In this document: piece by piece, positions 28,541-38,882 of the stretch
Layout of the letters: every line of letters begins with the position of its first letter
How positions within the stretch are numbered: the first letter of the stretch is position 1
DNA from: Maritimibacter sp. DP1N21-5
Lineage (GTDB): Bacteria; Pseudomonadota; Alphaproteobacteria; Rhodobacterales; Rhodobacteraceae
Direction of reading: 5' to 3'
NCBI RefSeq assembly: GCF_019218295.1
Contig: NZ_JAHUZF010000006.1
Coordinates: 1,426,001 to 1,490,000 of the forward strand
DNA: 64,000 bases
Notes under the pieces: model-generated
Databases searched by the model: none
Seen by the model: the letters and a program-made list of their open reading frames with translations, nothing else
What the model was told of the DNA's origin: nothing
Translations under genes and position numbers: made by a program

Positions 28541-31024
28541 ATGGTGAGTTCGAGCAGGATCCTCACTGTATCTTATGGTACGTTCAGCTGCACGCTGGAA
28601 GGGTTCGATGACCCGTTTTCGACGATGAAGTCGATTGCGGAGTATTTTCGGGACCTCGCGTCGGATGACCGTTACTTCGGCGCGGAGCCTCCGACGCCGG
28701 ATGCAGAGATGTTGCACCGCATCGCGGAGCGCGAGATCCACAAGCGCGTCGAAGCCCGTGTGAGCGAACATGGCGTGGTCCTGCGGCAGACCGACGACGA
28801 CATGGACGATGTCGGCGTGACCCTGCCCCGCCTTTCGGCCCAGTCCGATCGGGATGAGGACACCGTTTCTTCCGACACGCCCGCCACGGATGATGCCGCG
28901 CAAAACGACGCGGATGCGGAAGCCGAACGCCTGATGCAGGAAGAAGCCGCGCGCGTAACCGCCGCACGCGAAGCCGAAGACGCACGCCGCGCCGAGGAAG
29001 ACCGTATTGCGGCAGAAGCACGCGCTGCCGAAGAAGTGCGCGAAGCTGCACGACAGGAAGAGCTTGCCGCAGCCGAAGACGAAGCGCGCAGGATCGCAGA
29101 AGAAGAAGTGGCCGCACGCCGCCGGGCCGAGGCCGAAGCGGATTCCGCGCGACGTCAAGCCGAGGCCGAAGCAGAAAGCCGAGCCCGGCGCGAAGCGGAA
29201 GCCGCCGCCTCCCAGGAAGGCCCGCGTGAGCTCGCCTCGGTCTCCGACAAGGTCCGCCGCATCCGTGCCGTGGTCGACAACACCCGCAAGCCGTCCACAT
29301 CTGTCGCGCCTGCCGCTCCGGTCGCGGGCATGGAGCTGTCGCAGGACGACGAATACCTGGAAGACCAGCACGCCGACGATTACTTCGCTGGCGAGGTCGG
29401 GGATAGCGCCCTGTCTGACGACTACGCGGGCATCTTCGCCGAGGCGATCGAAGCGGAAGCCGAAGATGAAGTCCTCCCGGAGGAAACGCCCGCCGCAACG
29501 ACCGTGGCCGAAGATGACCACGCGGAAGACGACGAAGAGGACGACACCGACAGCGCGATCCTCGCCGCGCTCGCGGAGAGCGAGGCCGATGTGCCTACAG
29601 ACGACCTGCCGCCCGTGGACGCCCCCATTGCGGAAAGCGCAGAGCTGACGGCGCAAGACACCTCGGACGACATCGACGACGACGAATATGGAGAGGACGA
29701 TGACGATACCGTCGCCGCACTTCTCGGTTCATTCCGTGAGGCAGACGAAGACGATGTCGAAGCGGACGAGGACGCGGACGAGGCCGCGGGGATCGTGTCC
29801 GACGACGCGGAGGAGCCCGAAGCCTCGGAGCCTCCCGCCGAGCGCAGGCACATCGCCCGCGTCGTTCGCGTGCGCCGTCCGGTGTCGAACGTCGAAGTGC
29901 CGGACGAAGAACCGGACGCGGAAGGCGACTTCTCGGTCCCGGGCGAATCGACCCTCGAACCCGAGGCCGAAGCCTCGCTCATCGCCGAGCTTGCCGAAGT
30001 CGAACGGGATTCGCGCGAAGCGCTGGCGCGGGGCGATCTCGCCGCCGATATTGCGCGCTCGGACGATGACGCCACCGGTTATGACGAGGACGACGACGAT
30101 GTTGATCTCGGCTTCTCCGACGACGAAGACCTTTACGGTGATACCGATCCGAGGTCGTTGGAGGATGACGACGAGGGGGACACGCTCGTCCTCACCGCGC
30201 GCTCGCATGGGGCGGGTCCTCTCGACGTCGAACCGGAGGAAGAGCCGGAGGACCATATCCGCGGTGCGAAGAAGCCGCAGTTCAACGCCTTCGACGATGT
30301 GGACCTGAGCGAAACCGACCGCGCCATCGACAGGATCCTGGAGAAGACCAACACGCATCTCGCCTCCGGGGAAAGCTCTCGTCGCCGCTCGGCGATCCAG
30401 CACCTCAAGGCTGCGGTGCAGGCCAAGCGCGCCGACCGCGACGTGGTGAGCGACGCGCTCGACTCGGCCGACGCCTCGCAGATCAAGGCGAAAGAAAATG
30501 AGGATTATCGCGAAGACCTGGCCCGCGTGGTGCGCCCGCGTCGTCCGGCCGCGTCGGGCGACACCCCGAAGCGCCGCCTGGCACCGCTCGTTCTGGTGTC
30601 CGAACAGCGCATCGACGAGGACGTCACGACCCTTGACCCGGTCAAACCGGTTCGCCCGGTGACCCCCGTTCGCCCGCGCCGTGTGGCGGTTGGAAACGCC
30701 CAGCCCGCCGAGGTGCCGCAGACCGAGGAAGAGGGCGAAGCCGCCTCCGACCAGATGACCTCGGGCTTTCGGGCCTATGCCGCCGATCTCGGGATCGAAA
30801 GCGTCGAGGACGCACTGGAAGCCTCGGTCGCCTTCGTGACGCAGGAAGTCGGGCGCCCCCGCGCGACCCGGACCCAGATCCTGACCCTCACCATGGCGGC
30901 ATTCCCGGATGCCAGCCGCGAAGAGGCCCTCGCGGCCTTCACCGGTCTCGTGAAGGCCGGCAACATCGTCAAGGTCGAGCGGGCGCAGTTCGTCCTCTCC
31001 GAGGACTCGATCTACTTCGAGTGA
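28541..31024 (+). CDS. Large acidic protein with N-terminal conserved domain, coiled coil and acidic disordered core
   Basis: An 827-residue soluble protein that I do not recognise. Residues 1-85 look like a folded domain ([38 protein letters not shown]). Residues about 125-225 form an Ala/Glu/Arg coiled coil. Residues about 250-560 are extremely acidic with DDD and EED runs and are probably disordered. A basic Arg/Pro-rich patch ([19 protein letters not shown]) precedes a C-terminal folded domain (about 740-827; [25 protein letters not shown]). No signal peptide or membrane helix is seen. Good codon use, a 3' terminator and divergent thiN support a real monocistronic gene; a scaffold or nucleoid role is possible but unproven. 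Confidence 0.85.
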   Translation: MVSSSRILTVSYGTFSCTLEGFDDPFSTMKSIAEYFRDLASDDRYFGAEPPTPDAEMLHRIAEREIHKRVEARVSEHGVVLRQTDDDMDDVGVTLPRLSAQSDRDEDTVSSDTPATDDAAQNDADAEAERLMQEEAARVTAAREAEDARRAEEDRIAAEARAAEEVREAARQEELAAAEDEARRIAEEEVAARRRAEAEADSARRQAEAEAESRARREAEAAASQEGPRELASVSDKVRRIRAVVDNTRKPSTSVAPAAPVAGMELSQDDEYLEDQHADDYFAGEVGDSALSDDYAGIFAEAIEAEAEDEVLPEETPAATTVAEDDHAEDDEEDDTDSAILAALAESEADVPTDDLPPVDAPIAESAELTAQDTSDDIDDDEYGEDDDDTVAALLGSFREADEDDVEADEDADEAAGIVSDDAEEPEASEPPAERRHIARVVRVRRPVSNVEVPDEEPDAEGDFSVPGESTLEPEAEASLIAELAEVERDSREALARGDLAADIARSDDDATGYDEDDDDVDLGFSDDEDLYGDTDPRSLEDDDEGDTLVLTARSHGAGPLDVEPEEEPEDHIRGAKKPQFNAFDDVDLSETDRAIDRILEKTNTHLASGESSRRRSAIQHLKAAVQAKRADRDVVSDALDSADASQIKAKENEDYREDLARVVRPRRPAASGDTPKRRLAPLVLVSEQRIDEDVTTLDPVKPVRPVTPVRPRRVAVGNAQPAEVPQTEEEGEAASDQMTSGFRAYAADLGIESVEDALEASVAFVTQEVGRPRATRTQILTLTMAAFPDASREEALAAFTGLVKAGNIVKVERAQFVLSEDSIYFE

Positions 31025-31050
31025 TCGGCGCGTGATCGGCGCGTGATCGG
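31021..31050 (+). repeat. 11-bp tandem repeat giving stop codons in all three frames
   Basis: The unit GTGATCGGCGC occurs at 31021 and 31032, with a partial copy at 31043. Each unit carries TGA, so the stops fall at 31022 (the true stop), 31033 and 31044, one in each reading frame. Confidence 0.8.
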
Positions 31051-31070
31051 GCCCCGCGCCCGCGAAATCG

Positions 31071-31106
31071 AAAGGCGGCCGGTGTTTCCACCCGCCGCCT
31101 TTTTTT
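31071..31106 (+). terminator. Terminator of the 827-residue gene
   Basis: Stem AAAGGCGGC / GCCGCCTTT, extended inward by GGT/ACC, followed by a run of T. It starts 47 bp past the stop codon. Confidence 0.9.
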
Positions 31107-31134
31107 GTTCACGACCACCGGCGCGCCGGTGTCG

Positions 31135-31356
31135 TCAGCGCTCGTCGTCAGGCGGCATCGCGCCGATGCCGGTGAAGAGCTTCTTGAAAGGCAGGATCCA
31201 GACCACGCCCAGCCCCACAAAAATCAGGAACTCAAGCCAGATCGGCGGGCGGTCGAAAAGCGCGACGATGTTGACCGCCACGATGATCCAGAGCGGCAAT
31301 CCGATCAGGAGCACCACGAGGGACCAGCGTTTCTTGGCTTTCATCGAAAGGGCCAT
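31135..31356 (-). CDS. DUF2842 small membrane protein
   Basis: A 73-residue protein with two membrane helices (about 12-33 and 40-58: SLVVLLIGLPLWIIVAVNIV and WLEFLIFVGLGVVWILPF). It matches the alphaproteobacterial DUF2842 family, of unknown function. It begins 4 bp after the purA stop and so is co-transcribed with it. A second ATG four codons downstream is an alternative start. Confidence 0.85.
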   Translation of the reverse strand: MALSMKAKKRWSLVVLLIGLPLWIIVAVNIVALFDRPPIWLEFLIFVGLGVVWILPFKKLFTGIGAMPPDDER

Positions 31357-31360
31357 GAGA

Positions 31361-32656
31361 TCAGTCCGCGAAAGGGTCGGTGACGAGGATGGTATCCTCC
31401 CGTTCCGGCGAGGTCGACAGAAGCGCCACCGGACATTCGATCAACTCTTCGACACGGCGCACGTATTTGATCGCCTGCGCGGGAAGCTCGGCCCAGGAAC
31501 GCGCGCCCTCGGTCGACTCACTCCAGCCGTCGAGTTCCTCATAGATCGGCGTGCAGCGCGCCTGTTCGTCGGCGGCGGTCGGCAGGTAGTCGAGGCGTTT
31601 GCCGTCTAGGTCATAACCCACGCAGATCTTCAGCGTCTCGAATCCGTCGAGCACGTCGAGTTTGGTCAGGCAGATACCGTTGATGCCCGAGGTCGCGCAG
31701 GTCTGGCGCACGAGGGCCGCGTCGAACCAGCCGCAGCGGCGCTTGCGCCCCGTGGTGGTGCCGAACTCGTGGCCGCGTTCGCCCAAGCGGTCGCCATCGG
31801 CGTCGAAGAGTTCGGTCGGGAACGGGCCTTCGCCCACGCGGGTGGTATAGGCCTTGACGATACCAAGCACGTAATTGATCGACCCCGGCCCCATGCCCAC
31901 ACCCGTGGCGGCCTGTCCCGCGATCACGTTGGAGGAGGTCACGAAAGGATAGGTGCCGAAGTCGATGTCGAGGAGCGCGCCCTGCGCCCCCTCGAAGAGG
32001 ATGCGCTTGCCGGCCTTGCGTTTCTCGGCGAGCACCTTCCACACCGGGGCCGCGTATTCGAGGATCTTGGGCGCGATGTCCTTGAGGAGCGCAAGCAGTT
32101 CGTCGCGATTGACCGGCTCGATGCCCAGCCCCTTGCGGAGCGGATCATGGTGCTGAAGCGCGCGGTCCACCCGGGCCTCGAGCGTGGCATGATCGGCAAG
32201 GTCTGCGACACGGATCACGCGGCGCCCCACCTTGTCCTCGTAGGCGGGGCCGATGCCGCGCCCGGTGGTGCCGATCTTGGTGCCTTTGGAGGCGGCTTCT
32301 TCGCGGGCGCGATCGAGTTCGCCATGGAACGGCAGGATAAGCGGCGTGTTTTCCGCGATCATGAGCGTCTCGGGCGTGATTTCGACGCCCTGCCCCCGGA
32401 TCGTTTCGATTTCCTTGAGCAGATGCCAGGGGTCGAGCACGACCCCGTTGCCGATCACCGACAGCTTCCCGCCGCGCACCACGCCCGAGGGCAGCGCGTG
32501 CAGCTTGAAAACCTTGCCGTCGATCACGAGCGTATGGCCCGCGTTGTGTCCGCCCTGGAACCGGCAGATCACGTCAGCGCGTTCGCTGAGCCAATCGACG
32601 ATCTTGCCTTTTCCTTCGTCGCCCCACTGGGCGCCTACGACGACAACGTTGGCCAT
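31361..32656 (-). CDS. purA: Adenylosuccinate synthetase
   Basis: GTP-dependent enzyme that joins IMP and aspartate in AMP synthesis. Its 431 residues begin [20 protein letters not shown], with the GDEGKGK phosphate loop. Other family motifs are [40 protein letters not shown] and [25 protein letters not shown] just before the ATG at 32656 decides this start over one four codons upstream. Confidence 0.98.
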   Translation of the reverse strand: MANVVVVGAQWGDEGKGKIVDWLSERADVICRFQGGHNAGHTLVIDGKVFKLHALPSGVVRGGKLSVIGNGVVLDPWHLLKEIETIRGQGVEITPETLMIAENTPLILPFHGELDRAREEAASKGTKIGTTGRGIGPAYEDKVGRRVIRVADLADHATLEARVDRALQHHDPLRKGLGIEPVNRDELLALLKDIAPKILEYAAPVWKVLAEKRKAGKRILFEGAQGALLDIDFGTYPFVTSSNVIAGQAATGVGMGPGSINYVLGIVKAYTTRVGEGPFPTELFDADGDRLGERGHEFGTTTGRKRRCGWFDAALVRQTCATSGINGICLTKLDVLDGFETLKICVGYDLDGKRLDYLPTAADEQARCTPIYEELDGWSESTEGARSWAELPAQAIKYVRRVEELIECPVALLSTSPEREDTILVTDPFAD

Positions 32657-32765
32657 TTCGCTCTCCATGCTGGAAAAACCCGCGCCCGTATAGCGAAGCC
32701 CGTCGACGGGCGAAAGGCGAAAGGCGCGGCGTGGGAAAGAGGCTGCCCCGGTGGCGGGCGAAGGA

Positions 32766-33011
32766 TCAGTCGCGGGCCACCCGGTCGCGCACCGGCCAGA
32801 CGGCGAGGACGGCCGCCACGAAAAGCCCGATCACCGTGGGTAGCCAGAGCGGTGCGAGAATCCAGAGGACCGGGATCGCGAGACCGCCCAGATACCGCAT
32901 GCAGGCAAGGAGGATCACGGTGGCCCAGGCCATGGCGGCCGCCCAAGCGATGACCCGCCAGGTCGCGCGCGATGTTGCGGTTCCCGCCACCGAAAGTTCC
33001 TTCTGCTCCAT
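32766..33011 (-). CDS. Small membrane protein upstream of purA
   Basis: An 81-residue protein starting [20 protein letters not shown], with two hydrophobic segments (about 21-42 and 46-70) and a short charged tail. I do not recognise a family. It lies on the same strand as purA, 109 bp upstream. The ribosome site is weak, so the start could also be 13 codons earlier. Confidence 0.6.
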   Translation of the reverse strand: MEQKELSVAGTATSRATWRVIAWAAAMAWATVILLACMRYLGGLAIPVLWILAPLWLPTVIGLFVAAVLAVWPVRDRVARD

Positions 33012-33290
33012 TCGACCCAGATTAATCCTGTTTACCTCTGTCACAACCAAGTATCTCGCAGGCCCTTGACGTGAGCGACCTGGGCACCTCGCGCAACTTG
33101 TCTAGATCCTGCCCGTGAACGGCCCGTTAAGGCCCTCCCTCCTTTGCGGCGCGTCACCGCCGACCGGCCCAGACAGAGGCGCAGGCCCCGCGCATTTCCC
33201 GCTTTGGGGTTGCGGGCAGGTGCCGTTCCCCCTAGATAGCCCCATCGAAACACCGACCTGTCCCCTGACCAAGGCCCTACCGGAAGTCTC

Positions 33291-33683
33291 ATGGAAAACG
33301 TCCTTCTCGTCGTCCTTCTCCTGCTCGCGCTCGCCCTCATCGGCGTCGTGCTCCTGCAACGTTCCGAAGGCGGCGGGCTTGGCATGGGTGGTGGTGGCGG
33401 TGGCGGCGTCATGTCGGCGCGCGGTGCCGCGACGGCGCTGTCGAAGCTGACCTGGGTTCTGGGGATCGCGTTTCTGGCCTGTTCGATGGCGCTGACCATC
33501 ATCTCGGCACAGAACTCGCAGGACACCTCGGTCACCGACCTGATCGTGGCGCCCGGCGCGGACGAGCCGGCGGAACCGGCGGCACCGGGCCTTCCCGATG
33601 TCTCCGACATGATGCCCACGCAGGACACGGCACCCGCCGAGGCACCGTCCGACGCGCCCGCCGCACCGCCGCGCGCCGAATAA
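33291..33683 (+). CDS. secG: Preprotein translocase subunit SecG
   Basis: Accessory subunit of the SecYEG channel. Its 130 residues show two membrane helices (about 2-20 and 52-74) around the conserved cytoplasmic loop LLQRSEGGGLGMGGGGGGGV. The C-terminal tail is Ala/Pro/Glu rich, as usual in Rhodobacteraceae. It is preceded by a 279-bp gap with no other gene and followed 227 bp later by pyrG. Confidence 0.95.
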   Translation: MENVLLVVLLLLALALIGVVLLQRSEGGGLGMGGGGGGGVMSARGAATALSKLTWVLGIAFLACSMALTIISAQNSQDTSVTDLIVAPGADEPAEPAAPGLPDVSDMMPTQDTAPAEAPSDAPAAPPRAE

Positions 33684-33910
33684 CGTCGCGGGGGCTGATC
33701 GCGGCCCGCCGGCAGATAACCCGTCACCTACAATCCCTTGATGGGGCGATAAATCTCGCCACATCATCTAGCGGCAATCTTGCCAACAACGCGGGAATCG
33801 GTTATACCTTGAATCCCGTGATGAGCGCTTTTTGCGGCCTCTGGCCCTTGGTGCATTCGTCCAAAAGACCGGGTCGGAAACGACCGCAATAATCACGGGG
33901 TAGCCCATAT

Positions 33911-35554
33911 ATGGCACGATACATCTTCATCACCGGCGGTGTGGTTTCTTCGCTCGGCAAGGGCCTGACCTCCGCCGCGCTCGGCGCGCTCTTGCAGGCG
34001 CGGGGCTTCACGGTGCGGATGCGCAAACTCGACCCCTATCTCAACGTCGACCCCGGCACCATGTCGCCCTTCGAGCATGGCGAGGTCTTCGTGACCGACG
34101 ACGGCGCGGAAACCGACCTCGACCTCGGCCATTACGAACGGTTCACAGGCGTTGCTGCACGGGCGACGGACTCGGTGTCCTCGGGCCGGATCTATACCAA
34201 CGTGCTCGAGAAGGAACGTCGGGGCGACTATCTGGGCAAGACGATTCAGGTCATTCCCCACGTGACCAACGAAATCAAGGACTTCATCGCCATAGGCGAC
34301 GACGAGGTCGACTTCATGCTCTGCGAGATCGGCGGCACCGTCGGCGACATCGAGGCGCTGCCCTTTTTTGAGGCGATCCGCCAGTTCGCGCAGGAGCGCC
34401 CCCGTGGCCAATGCATCTTCATGCACCTGACGCTGCTCCCCTATCTCGCGGCCTCGGGCGAACTGAAGACGAAGCCCACCCAGCACTCTGTCAAGGAACT
34501 GCGCTCTATCGGCATCGCGCCCGATGTGCTCGTCTGCCGTGCCGAGCATCCGATCCCCGAGAAGGAACGCGGCAAGATCGCGCTCTTCTGCAACGTGCGC
34601 CCCGACAGCGTGATTCCCGCCTATGACCTCAAGTCGATCTATGAAGCCCCGATGAGCTTTCACAAGGCCGGTCTCGATCAGGCCGTGCTCGACGCTTTCC
34701 AGATCAGCCCTGCGCCGCGCCCCGACCTGACCCGCTGGGAAGACGTGGAAGACCGCATTCACAACGCCGAAGGCGAGGTCAAGGTCGCCATCGTCGGCAA
34801 ATACGTGCAGCTCGAAGACGCCTACAAGTCGATCAAGGAGGCGCTCACCCACGGCGGCATGGCCAACCGGGTGAAGGTCACGACCGAATGGGTCGATGCC
34901 GAGATCTTCGAGAAAGAGGATCCCGCCCCGCATCTCGAAGGCTTCCACGCCATTCTCGTGCCCGGCGGCTTTGGCGAACGTGGCACCGAGGGCAAGATCC
35001 GCGCCGCGCAATTCGCGCGTGAACACAAGGTGCCCTACCTCGGGATCTGTCTCGGGATGCAGATGGCGGTGATCGAGGCGGCCCGCAACGTGGCCGGGAT
35101 CGCGAACGCGGGGTCCGAGGAATTCGATCACGAGTCCGGCAAAAAGCGGTTCACGCCGGTGGTCTATCACCTGAAGGAATGGGTGCAGGGCAACTATACC
35201 GTCAAGCGCAAGGTCTCGGATGACAAGGGCGGCACCATGCGCCTTGGCGCCTATACCGCGACCCTCGCCGAGGGGTCGAAGGTTGCCGAGGTCTATGGCA
35301 GCACGACGATCGAGGAACGCCACCGCCACCGCTACGAAGTGGACATCAAGTACCGCGAGGAACTGGAGTCGAAGGGTCTCGTCTTTTCCGGCATGTCGCC
35401 AGATGGACGCCTGCCCGAGATCGTCGAATGGAAGGACCACCCGTGGTTCATCGGCGTGCAGTATCACCCCGAACTGAAGTCCAAGCCCTTCGCGCCCTCA
35501 CCACTCTTCGCGGATTTCGTGCGCGCCGCGATCGAACAGGAGCGGCTCGTCTAA
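33911..35554 (+). CDS. pyrG: CTP synthase
   Basis: Converts UTP to CTP using glutamine. The 547 residues contain the N-terminal synthetase domain ([40 protein letters not shown]) and the C-terminal class I glutamine amidotransferase domain with the catalytic Cys in [12 protein letters not shown] and the His/Glu pair in GVQYHPEL. Normal length. rlmJ starts one base after its stop. Confidence 0.98.
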   Translation: MARYIFITGGVVSSLGKGLTSAALGALLQARGFTVRMRKLDPYLNVDPGTMSPFEHGEVFVTDDGAETDLDLGHYERFTGVAARATDSVSSGRIYTNVLEKERRGDYLGKTIQVIPHVTNEIKDFIAIGDDEVDFMLCEIGGTVGDIEALPFFEAIRQFAQERPRGQCIFMHLTLLPYLAASGELKTKPTQHSVKELRSIGIAPDVLVCRAEHPIPEKERGKIALFCNVRPDSVIPAYDLKSIYEAPMSFHKAGLDQAVLDAFQISPAPRPDLTRWEDVEDRIHNAEGEVKVAIVGKYVQLEDAYKSIKEALTHGGMANRVKVTTEWVDAEIFEKEDPAPHLEGFHAILVPGGFGERGTEGKIRAAQFAREHKVPYLGICLGMQMAVIEAARNVAGIANAGSEEFDHESGKKRFTPVVYHLKEWVQGNYTVKRKVSDDKGGTMRLGAYTATLAEGSKVAEVYGSTTIEERHRHRYEVDIKYREELESKGLVFSGMSPDGRLPEIVEWKDHPWFIGVQYHPELKSKPFAPSPLFADFVRAAIEQERLV

Positions 35555-35555
35555 G

Positions 35556-36338
35556 GTGCTGTCCTATCAGCACATTTTCCACGCAGGCAACCTTGCGGAC
35601 GTGCACAAGCACGGGCTGATGGCCTGGGTGCTGGACTACCTGACCCAGAAGGACAAGCCGCTCACGTATATCGAGACCCACGCCGGGCGCGGGCTCTATC
35701 GGCTCGACGCGCCGGAGGCAGTGAAGACCGGCGAAGCGGCGGCGGGCATCGGGCGCGTGGCCGACTGGTTCGGGGCGGATCACCCCTATGCGCGGGTGCG
35801 CGACCTTGTGGTGGCAGAACATGGGCCAGCGGCCTACCCCGGTTCGCCCATGCTGGCCGCCTTGCTTTTGCGGGACATGGACAGCCTGATGCTGGCGGAG
35901 CTGCATCCGCAAGAATTTGCGGCGCTGAACGAGGTGATGAAAGGGCGCGGCATTCGGCTTGAGAACCGCGATGGGCTGGAGCTTGCCCTCGCCGTGACCC
36001 CGCCCGACCCACGCCGGGGCGTGTTGCTGATCGACCCCTCCTGGGAGATGAAGACCGACTACGACACCGTGCCCCGCGCTCTGGACCGGATCGCCCGGAA
36101 ATGGCCCGTGGGCATCCTCTCCCTGTGGTATCCGATCCTCGCGGACGGTCGCCATCGCAACATGGTCGGCACCCTGACCAAGACGTTCCCCGATGCACTG
36201 AAAAGCGAAGTTCGCTTTCCGCCGCACCGCGCGGGACATGGGATGGTCGGTTCGGGTATGGTCTTCGTGAACCCGCCCTGGGGGCTTGACCAGGAGGCGG
36301 CACGGCTCGCCGCGAAATTCGCAGAATTGGGAGGATGA
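35556..36338 (+). CDS. rlmJ: 23S rRNA (adenine2030-N6)-methyltransferase RlmJ
   Basis: Methylates A2030 of 23S rRNA. The opening MLSYQHIFHAGNLADVHKHG is the family hallmark, and THAGRGLYRL is the SAM-binding loop. The catalytic motif IV usually reads DPPYE; here it is LLIDPSWEMK, so the second Pro is Ser and Tyr is Trp. That is a tolerated type of change in N6-adenine methylases but worth noting. Length (260 aa) is close to the family norm. It is packed between pyrG and the DUF1330 gene. Confidence 0.9.
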   Translation: MLSYQHIFHAGNLADVHKHGLMAWVLDYLTQKDKPLTYIETHAGRGLYRLDAPEAVKTGEAAAGIGRVADWFGADHPYARVRDLVVAEHGPAAYPGSPMLAALLLRDMDSLMLAELHPQEFAALNEVMKGRGIRLENRDGLELALAVTPPDPRRGVLLIDPSWEMKTDYDTVPRALDRIARKWPVGILSLWYPILADGRHRNMVGTLTKTFPDALKSEVRFPPHRAGHGMVGSGMVFVNPPWGLDQEAARLAAKFAELGG

Positions 36339-36339
36339 C

Positions 36340-36633
36340 ATGCCGAAGGGATACTGGATCGCACGCGTCGACGTGCATGATCTCGACGTCTACAAGACCT
36401 ACATCGCGGCCAACGCGGCGCCCTTCGCACAATACGGCGCAAGGTTTCTCGTGCGCGGCGGCGAGACGGTCCTGAAAGAAGGCACGTCCCGGTCCCGCAA
36501 TGTCGTCATCGAGTTTCCCAGCTACGAAGCGGCGCTCGCCTGCTACGACAGCCCGGAATACCAGGCTGCCAAGGCGCTGCGGGATCCGGTGTCGGAGGGC
36601 GATCTCGTGATCGTCGCCGGCTACGACGCTTAG
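36340..36633 (+). CDS. DUF1330 domain protein
   Basis: A 97-residue dimeric alpha/beta-barrel (ferredoxin-like) protein. MPKGYWIARVDVHDLDVYKT, FLVRGGETVLKEG and SRNVVIEFPSYEAALACYDS are characteristic of DUF1330. The function of the family is not established. GAGGA lies just before the ATG, which follows the rlmJ stop by one base, so it is the third gene of the pyrG-rlmJ unit. Confidence 0.92.
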   Translation: MPKGYWIARVDVHDLDVYKTYIAANAAPFAQYGARFLVRGGETVLKEGTSRSRNVVIEFPSYEAALACYDSPEYQAAKALRDPVSEGDLVIVAGYDA

Positions 36634-36656
36634 CCCCCCCTTACGACCTGACACCC

Positions 36657-36672
36657 TCACGAAGCAGTGAAG
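36657..36672 (-). repeat. Fragment of the REP-like element, opposite orientation
   Basis: Read on the minus strand it is CTTCACTGCTTCGTGA, sharing 14 bases (CTTCACTGCTTCGT) with copy 2 at 25922-25935. The GC-rich hairpin part is missing, so this is a truncated or decayed copy. Confidence 0.5.
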
Positions 36673-36715
36673 CGCCGGACTGGCGCGGCCTGCGCAGACA
36701 CCCTAGGTAACGCAT

Positions 36716-37150
36716 ATGTTTGATCGTATTCTCAACTCCCTCTTCGGCTCCGAGCCGCAGGAACTCCCCGATACCGACGCCCGGCTCGCGCTTGCCGCCC
36801 TTCTGGTGCGGATCGCGAAGTCCGACGGAGTCTATGAGAGCGGCGAGGCCGAAACGATCCGCGACATCCTCGCCGGCCGTTATGGGCTGTCCTACGAAGA
36901 CAGCCGCGAGCTTCTCGTGGAAGCCGAGGAGATGGAGACCCACGCCCCCGACACCGTTCGGTTCACAGAGGCGATCAAGGCGGCCGTGCCCTATGACCAG
37001 CGCAGCGACATCGTCTATGCCGCCTGGGAGGTCGTCATGGCCGATGGCCAGCGCGCCGATGAGGAAGACGCGCTGATGCGGATGATCGCGAAATTCCTCG
37101 GCGTTTCGGACCGCGATTCCAACATCGCCCGGCAGAAGGCGCAGCGCTGA
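36716..37150 (+). CDS. TerB-family protein
   Basis: A 144-residue soluble helical protein. ALAALLVRIAKSDGVYESGE and YAAWEVVMADGQRADEEDAL are the two metal-binding-like TerB (tellurite-resistance B / DUF533-type) repeats, with acidic residues in the loop between helices. The stand-alone form is widespread in alphaproteobacteria. Its role is not known here, and no other ter gene is nearby. Confidence 0.85.
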   Translation: MFDRILNSLFGSEPQELPDTDARLALAALLVRIAKSDGVYESGEAETIRDILAGRYGLSYEDSRELLVEAEEMETHAPDTVRFTEAIKAAVPYDQRSDIVYAAWEVVMADGQRADEEDALMRMIAKFLGVSDRDSNIARQKAQR

Positions 37151-37254
37151 GGTCCGACCCGGCACCTGCCTGAATAAAGGGCGCATGCCCTTGCGTCAGG
37201 CAATTCTTCATTGCATCCGCCGGCCTTTTCCGTGTTACTCGGTCCAGACGCAAC

Positions 37255-37264
37255 TTGATCAAAT
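37255..37264. promoter_or_regulatory. TTGATCAA palindrome at the start of the ABC importer operon
   Basis: TTGATCAAAT lies 3 bp before the GTG start of the ATP-binding protein. The same TTGATCAAATC sequence stands before the amidotransferase gene at 40759. A shared regulator is inferred; the site may overlap the transcription start. Confidence 0.5.
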
Positions 37265-37267
37265 CCC

Positions 37268-38047
37268 GTGACAGCTGACCAACCGCCCGTCATAGAAATC
37301 CGCGACCTGCACAAAAGCTTCGGGTCCCTCGAAGTGCTCAAGGGCGTAAGCCTCGCGGCACCGCGTGGCCACACGATCAGCATGATCGGGTCTTCCGGGT
37401 CCGGGAAATCCACGCTCTTGCGCTGCTGCAACCTGCTCGAAGATAGCCAATCCGGCGAGATCCTCTTCGAGGGCGAACCGATCCGCTGGCAGGGCCAAGG
37501 CCTTGCCCGCCGGCCCGCCGACCGCCATCAGGTCACGCGCATCCGCACCAACCTCTCGATGGTGTTCCAGCAGTTCAACCTCTGGTCCCACATGACCATT
37601 CTCCAAAACGTCATGGAGGCGCCGCTGACCGTTCTCGGCCGCCCGCGGGACGAGGTGGAAGCGGCCGCGCGCGGCTATCTGGACAAGGTCGGGATCGGCG
37701 ACAAGGCCGATGCCTATCCGGCCCAGCTCTCGGGCGGCCAGCAACAGCGCGCCGCCATCGCCCGCGCGCTCTGCATGGAGCCCAAGGCGCTCCTGTTCGA
37801 CGAACCGACCTCCGCGCTCGATCCCGAGCTCGAACAGGAGGTCGTCCGCGTGATCAAGGATCTGGCTCAGGAGGGCCGGACCATGATCATCGTCACCCAC
37901 GATATGCGCATGGCGGCCGATGTGGCCGACCATGTGGTCTTTCTCCACCAGGGAAAGATCGAAGAAGAGGGCCCGCCAGAGGCGCTCTTCGGCAGTCCGA
38001 AGTCCGAGCGACTGAAGCAGTTCCTTTCTGCGACGGTCCCGGCATAA
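37268..38047 (+). CDS. Polar amino-acid/opine-type ABC transporter, ATP-binding protein
   Basis: HisP/OccP-type ATPase (259 aa) for an amino-acid importer. Walker [20 protein letters not shown]-loop [20 protein letters not shown], signature [15 protein letters not shown], Walker [14 protein letters not shown] and the switch His in [19 protein letters not shown] are all intact. The start is GTG with no clear ribosome site; the TTGATCAAAT palindrome immediately precedes it, so the mRNA could be leaderless. It is first in the order ATPase, binding protein, permease, permease. Confidence 0.94.
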   Translation: MTADQPPVIEIRDLHKSFGSLEVLKGVSLAAPRGHTISMIGSSGSGKSTLLRCCNLLEDSQSGEILFEGEPIRWQGQGLARRPADRHQVTRIRTNLSMVFQQFNLWSHMTILQNVMEAPLTVLGRPRDEVEAAARGYLDKVGIGDKADAYPAQLSGGQQQRAAIARALCMEPKALLFDEPTSALDPELEQEVVRVIKDLAQEGRTMIIVTHDMRMAADVADHVVFLHQGKIEEEGPPEALFGSPKSERLKQFLSATVPA

Positions 38048-38086
38048 CAAAACCAACGGGCCAAAGGTCCAACACGGGAGAACCAA

Positions 38087-38812
38087 ATGAAGAAACTGAT
38101 CCTTTCGACCGCCGCGCTGGCGCTCATGTCGGGCGCTGCCCTGGCACAGGAAACGGTGCGCCTGGGCACCGAGGGCGCCTACCCTCCCTACAACTACCTA
38201 GACGACAACGGCGAGGTCGCGGGCTATGAGCGCGATCTGGGCGATGCGATCTGCGCGCAGGCGGAACTCACCTGCGAGTGGGTCACCAACGACTGGGATT
38301 CGATCATCCCGAACCTCGTGTCCGGGAACTACGACGTGATCATCGCCGGCATGTCGATCACCGCCGAGCGTGACGAGGTCATCGACTTCACGCAGGCCTA
38401 TTTCCCCGCCGATCCCTCGGCTTTCATCTCGACCTCGGACGCCTTCGACGGCACCGGCGTGATCGCGGCCCAGTCGGGCACCATCCAGGCGGGCCACATC
38501 GCCACCATGGAAGGCGCGACGCTGGTCGAATTCGCCACCCCCGACGAGACCATCGCGGCGCTCCAGTCGGGCGAAGCCGACGCGGTTCTCGCCGACAAGG
38601 CGTTCCTCGAGCCGATCGTCGCGGAATCGGGCGGCGACCTCGTCTTCGCGGGCGAGGACGTTGTCCTTGGTGACGGCATCGGCCTTGGCGTGCGTGAATC
38701 CGACACCGAGCTCAAGGACACGCTCGATGCGGCCATCGCCGCCCTGAAAGAGGACGGCACCGTCAACACGCTCATCGAGAAATGGTTCGAGGGCATGGAA
38801 GGCCCGTACTAA
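38087..38812 (+). CDS. Polar amino-acid/opine-type ABC transporter, periplasmic substrate-binding protein
   Basis: Family 3 solute-binding protein (241 aa) with a Sec signal peptide (cleavage after ALA, residue 20). RLGTEGAYPPYNYLDDNGEV, GYERDLGDAI, DWDSIIPNLVSGNYDVIIAG and the DFTQAYF region are typical for lysine/arginine/ornithine/opine binders. The mature protein is strongly acidic. The exact ligand cannot be read from sequence. A GC hairpin follows, as is common after binding-protein genes that need high expression. Confidence 0.93.
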   Translation: MKKLILSTAALALMSGAALAQETVRLGTEGAYPPYNYLDDNGEVAGYERDLGDAICAQAELTCEWVTNDWDSIIPNLVSGNYDVIIAGMSITAERDEVIDFTQAYFPADPSAFISTSDAFDGTGVIAAQSGTIQAGHIATMEGATLVEFATPDETIAALQSGEADAVLADKAFLEPIVAESGGDLVFAGEDVVLGDGIGLGVRESDTELKDTLDAAIAALKEDGTVNTLIEKWFEGMEGPY

Positions 38813-38821
38813 GACCGGTCC

Positions 38822-38843
38822 GGGGCGGGTTTCGGCCCGCCCC
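38822..38843 (+). other. Intra-operon stem-loop after the binding-protein gene
   Basis: Perfect 8-bp GGGGCGGG / CCCGCCCC stem with a 6-nt loop and no T-run, 10 bp past the stop codon. Such hairpins usually protect the upstream mRNA and so raise binding-protein levels over the permeases. Confidence 0.65.
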
Positions 38844-38882
38844 AAGGCCGTCTTTTCGTGCCCCTTTCCAGCGCCCGGTCAC

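Noticed and set aside
28535..29656. 373-codon minus-strand frame rich in Phe/Gly opposite the acidic gene
   Set aside because: A mirror of the Glu/Ala codons of the real gene; the plus-strand frame has a terminator and sensible folded ends.
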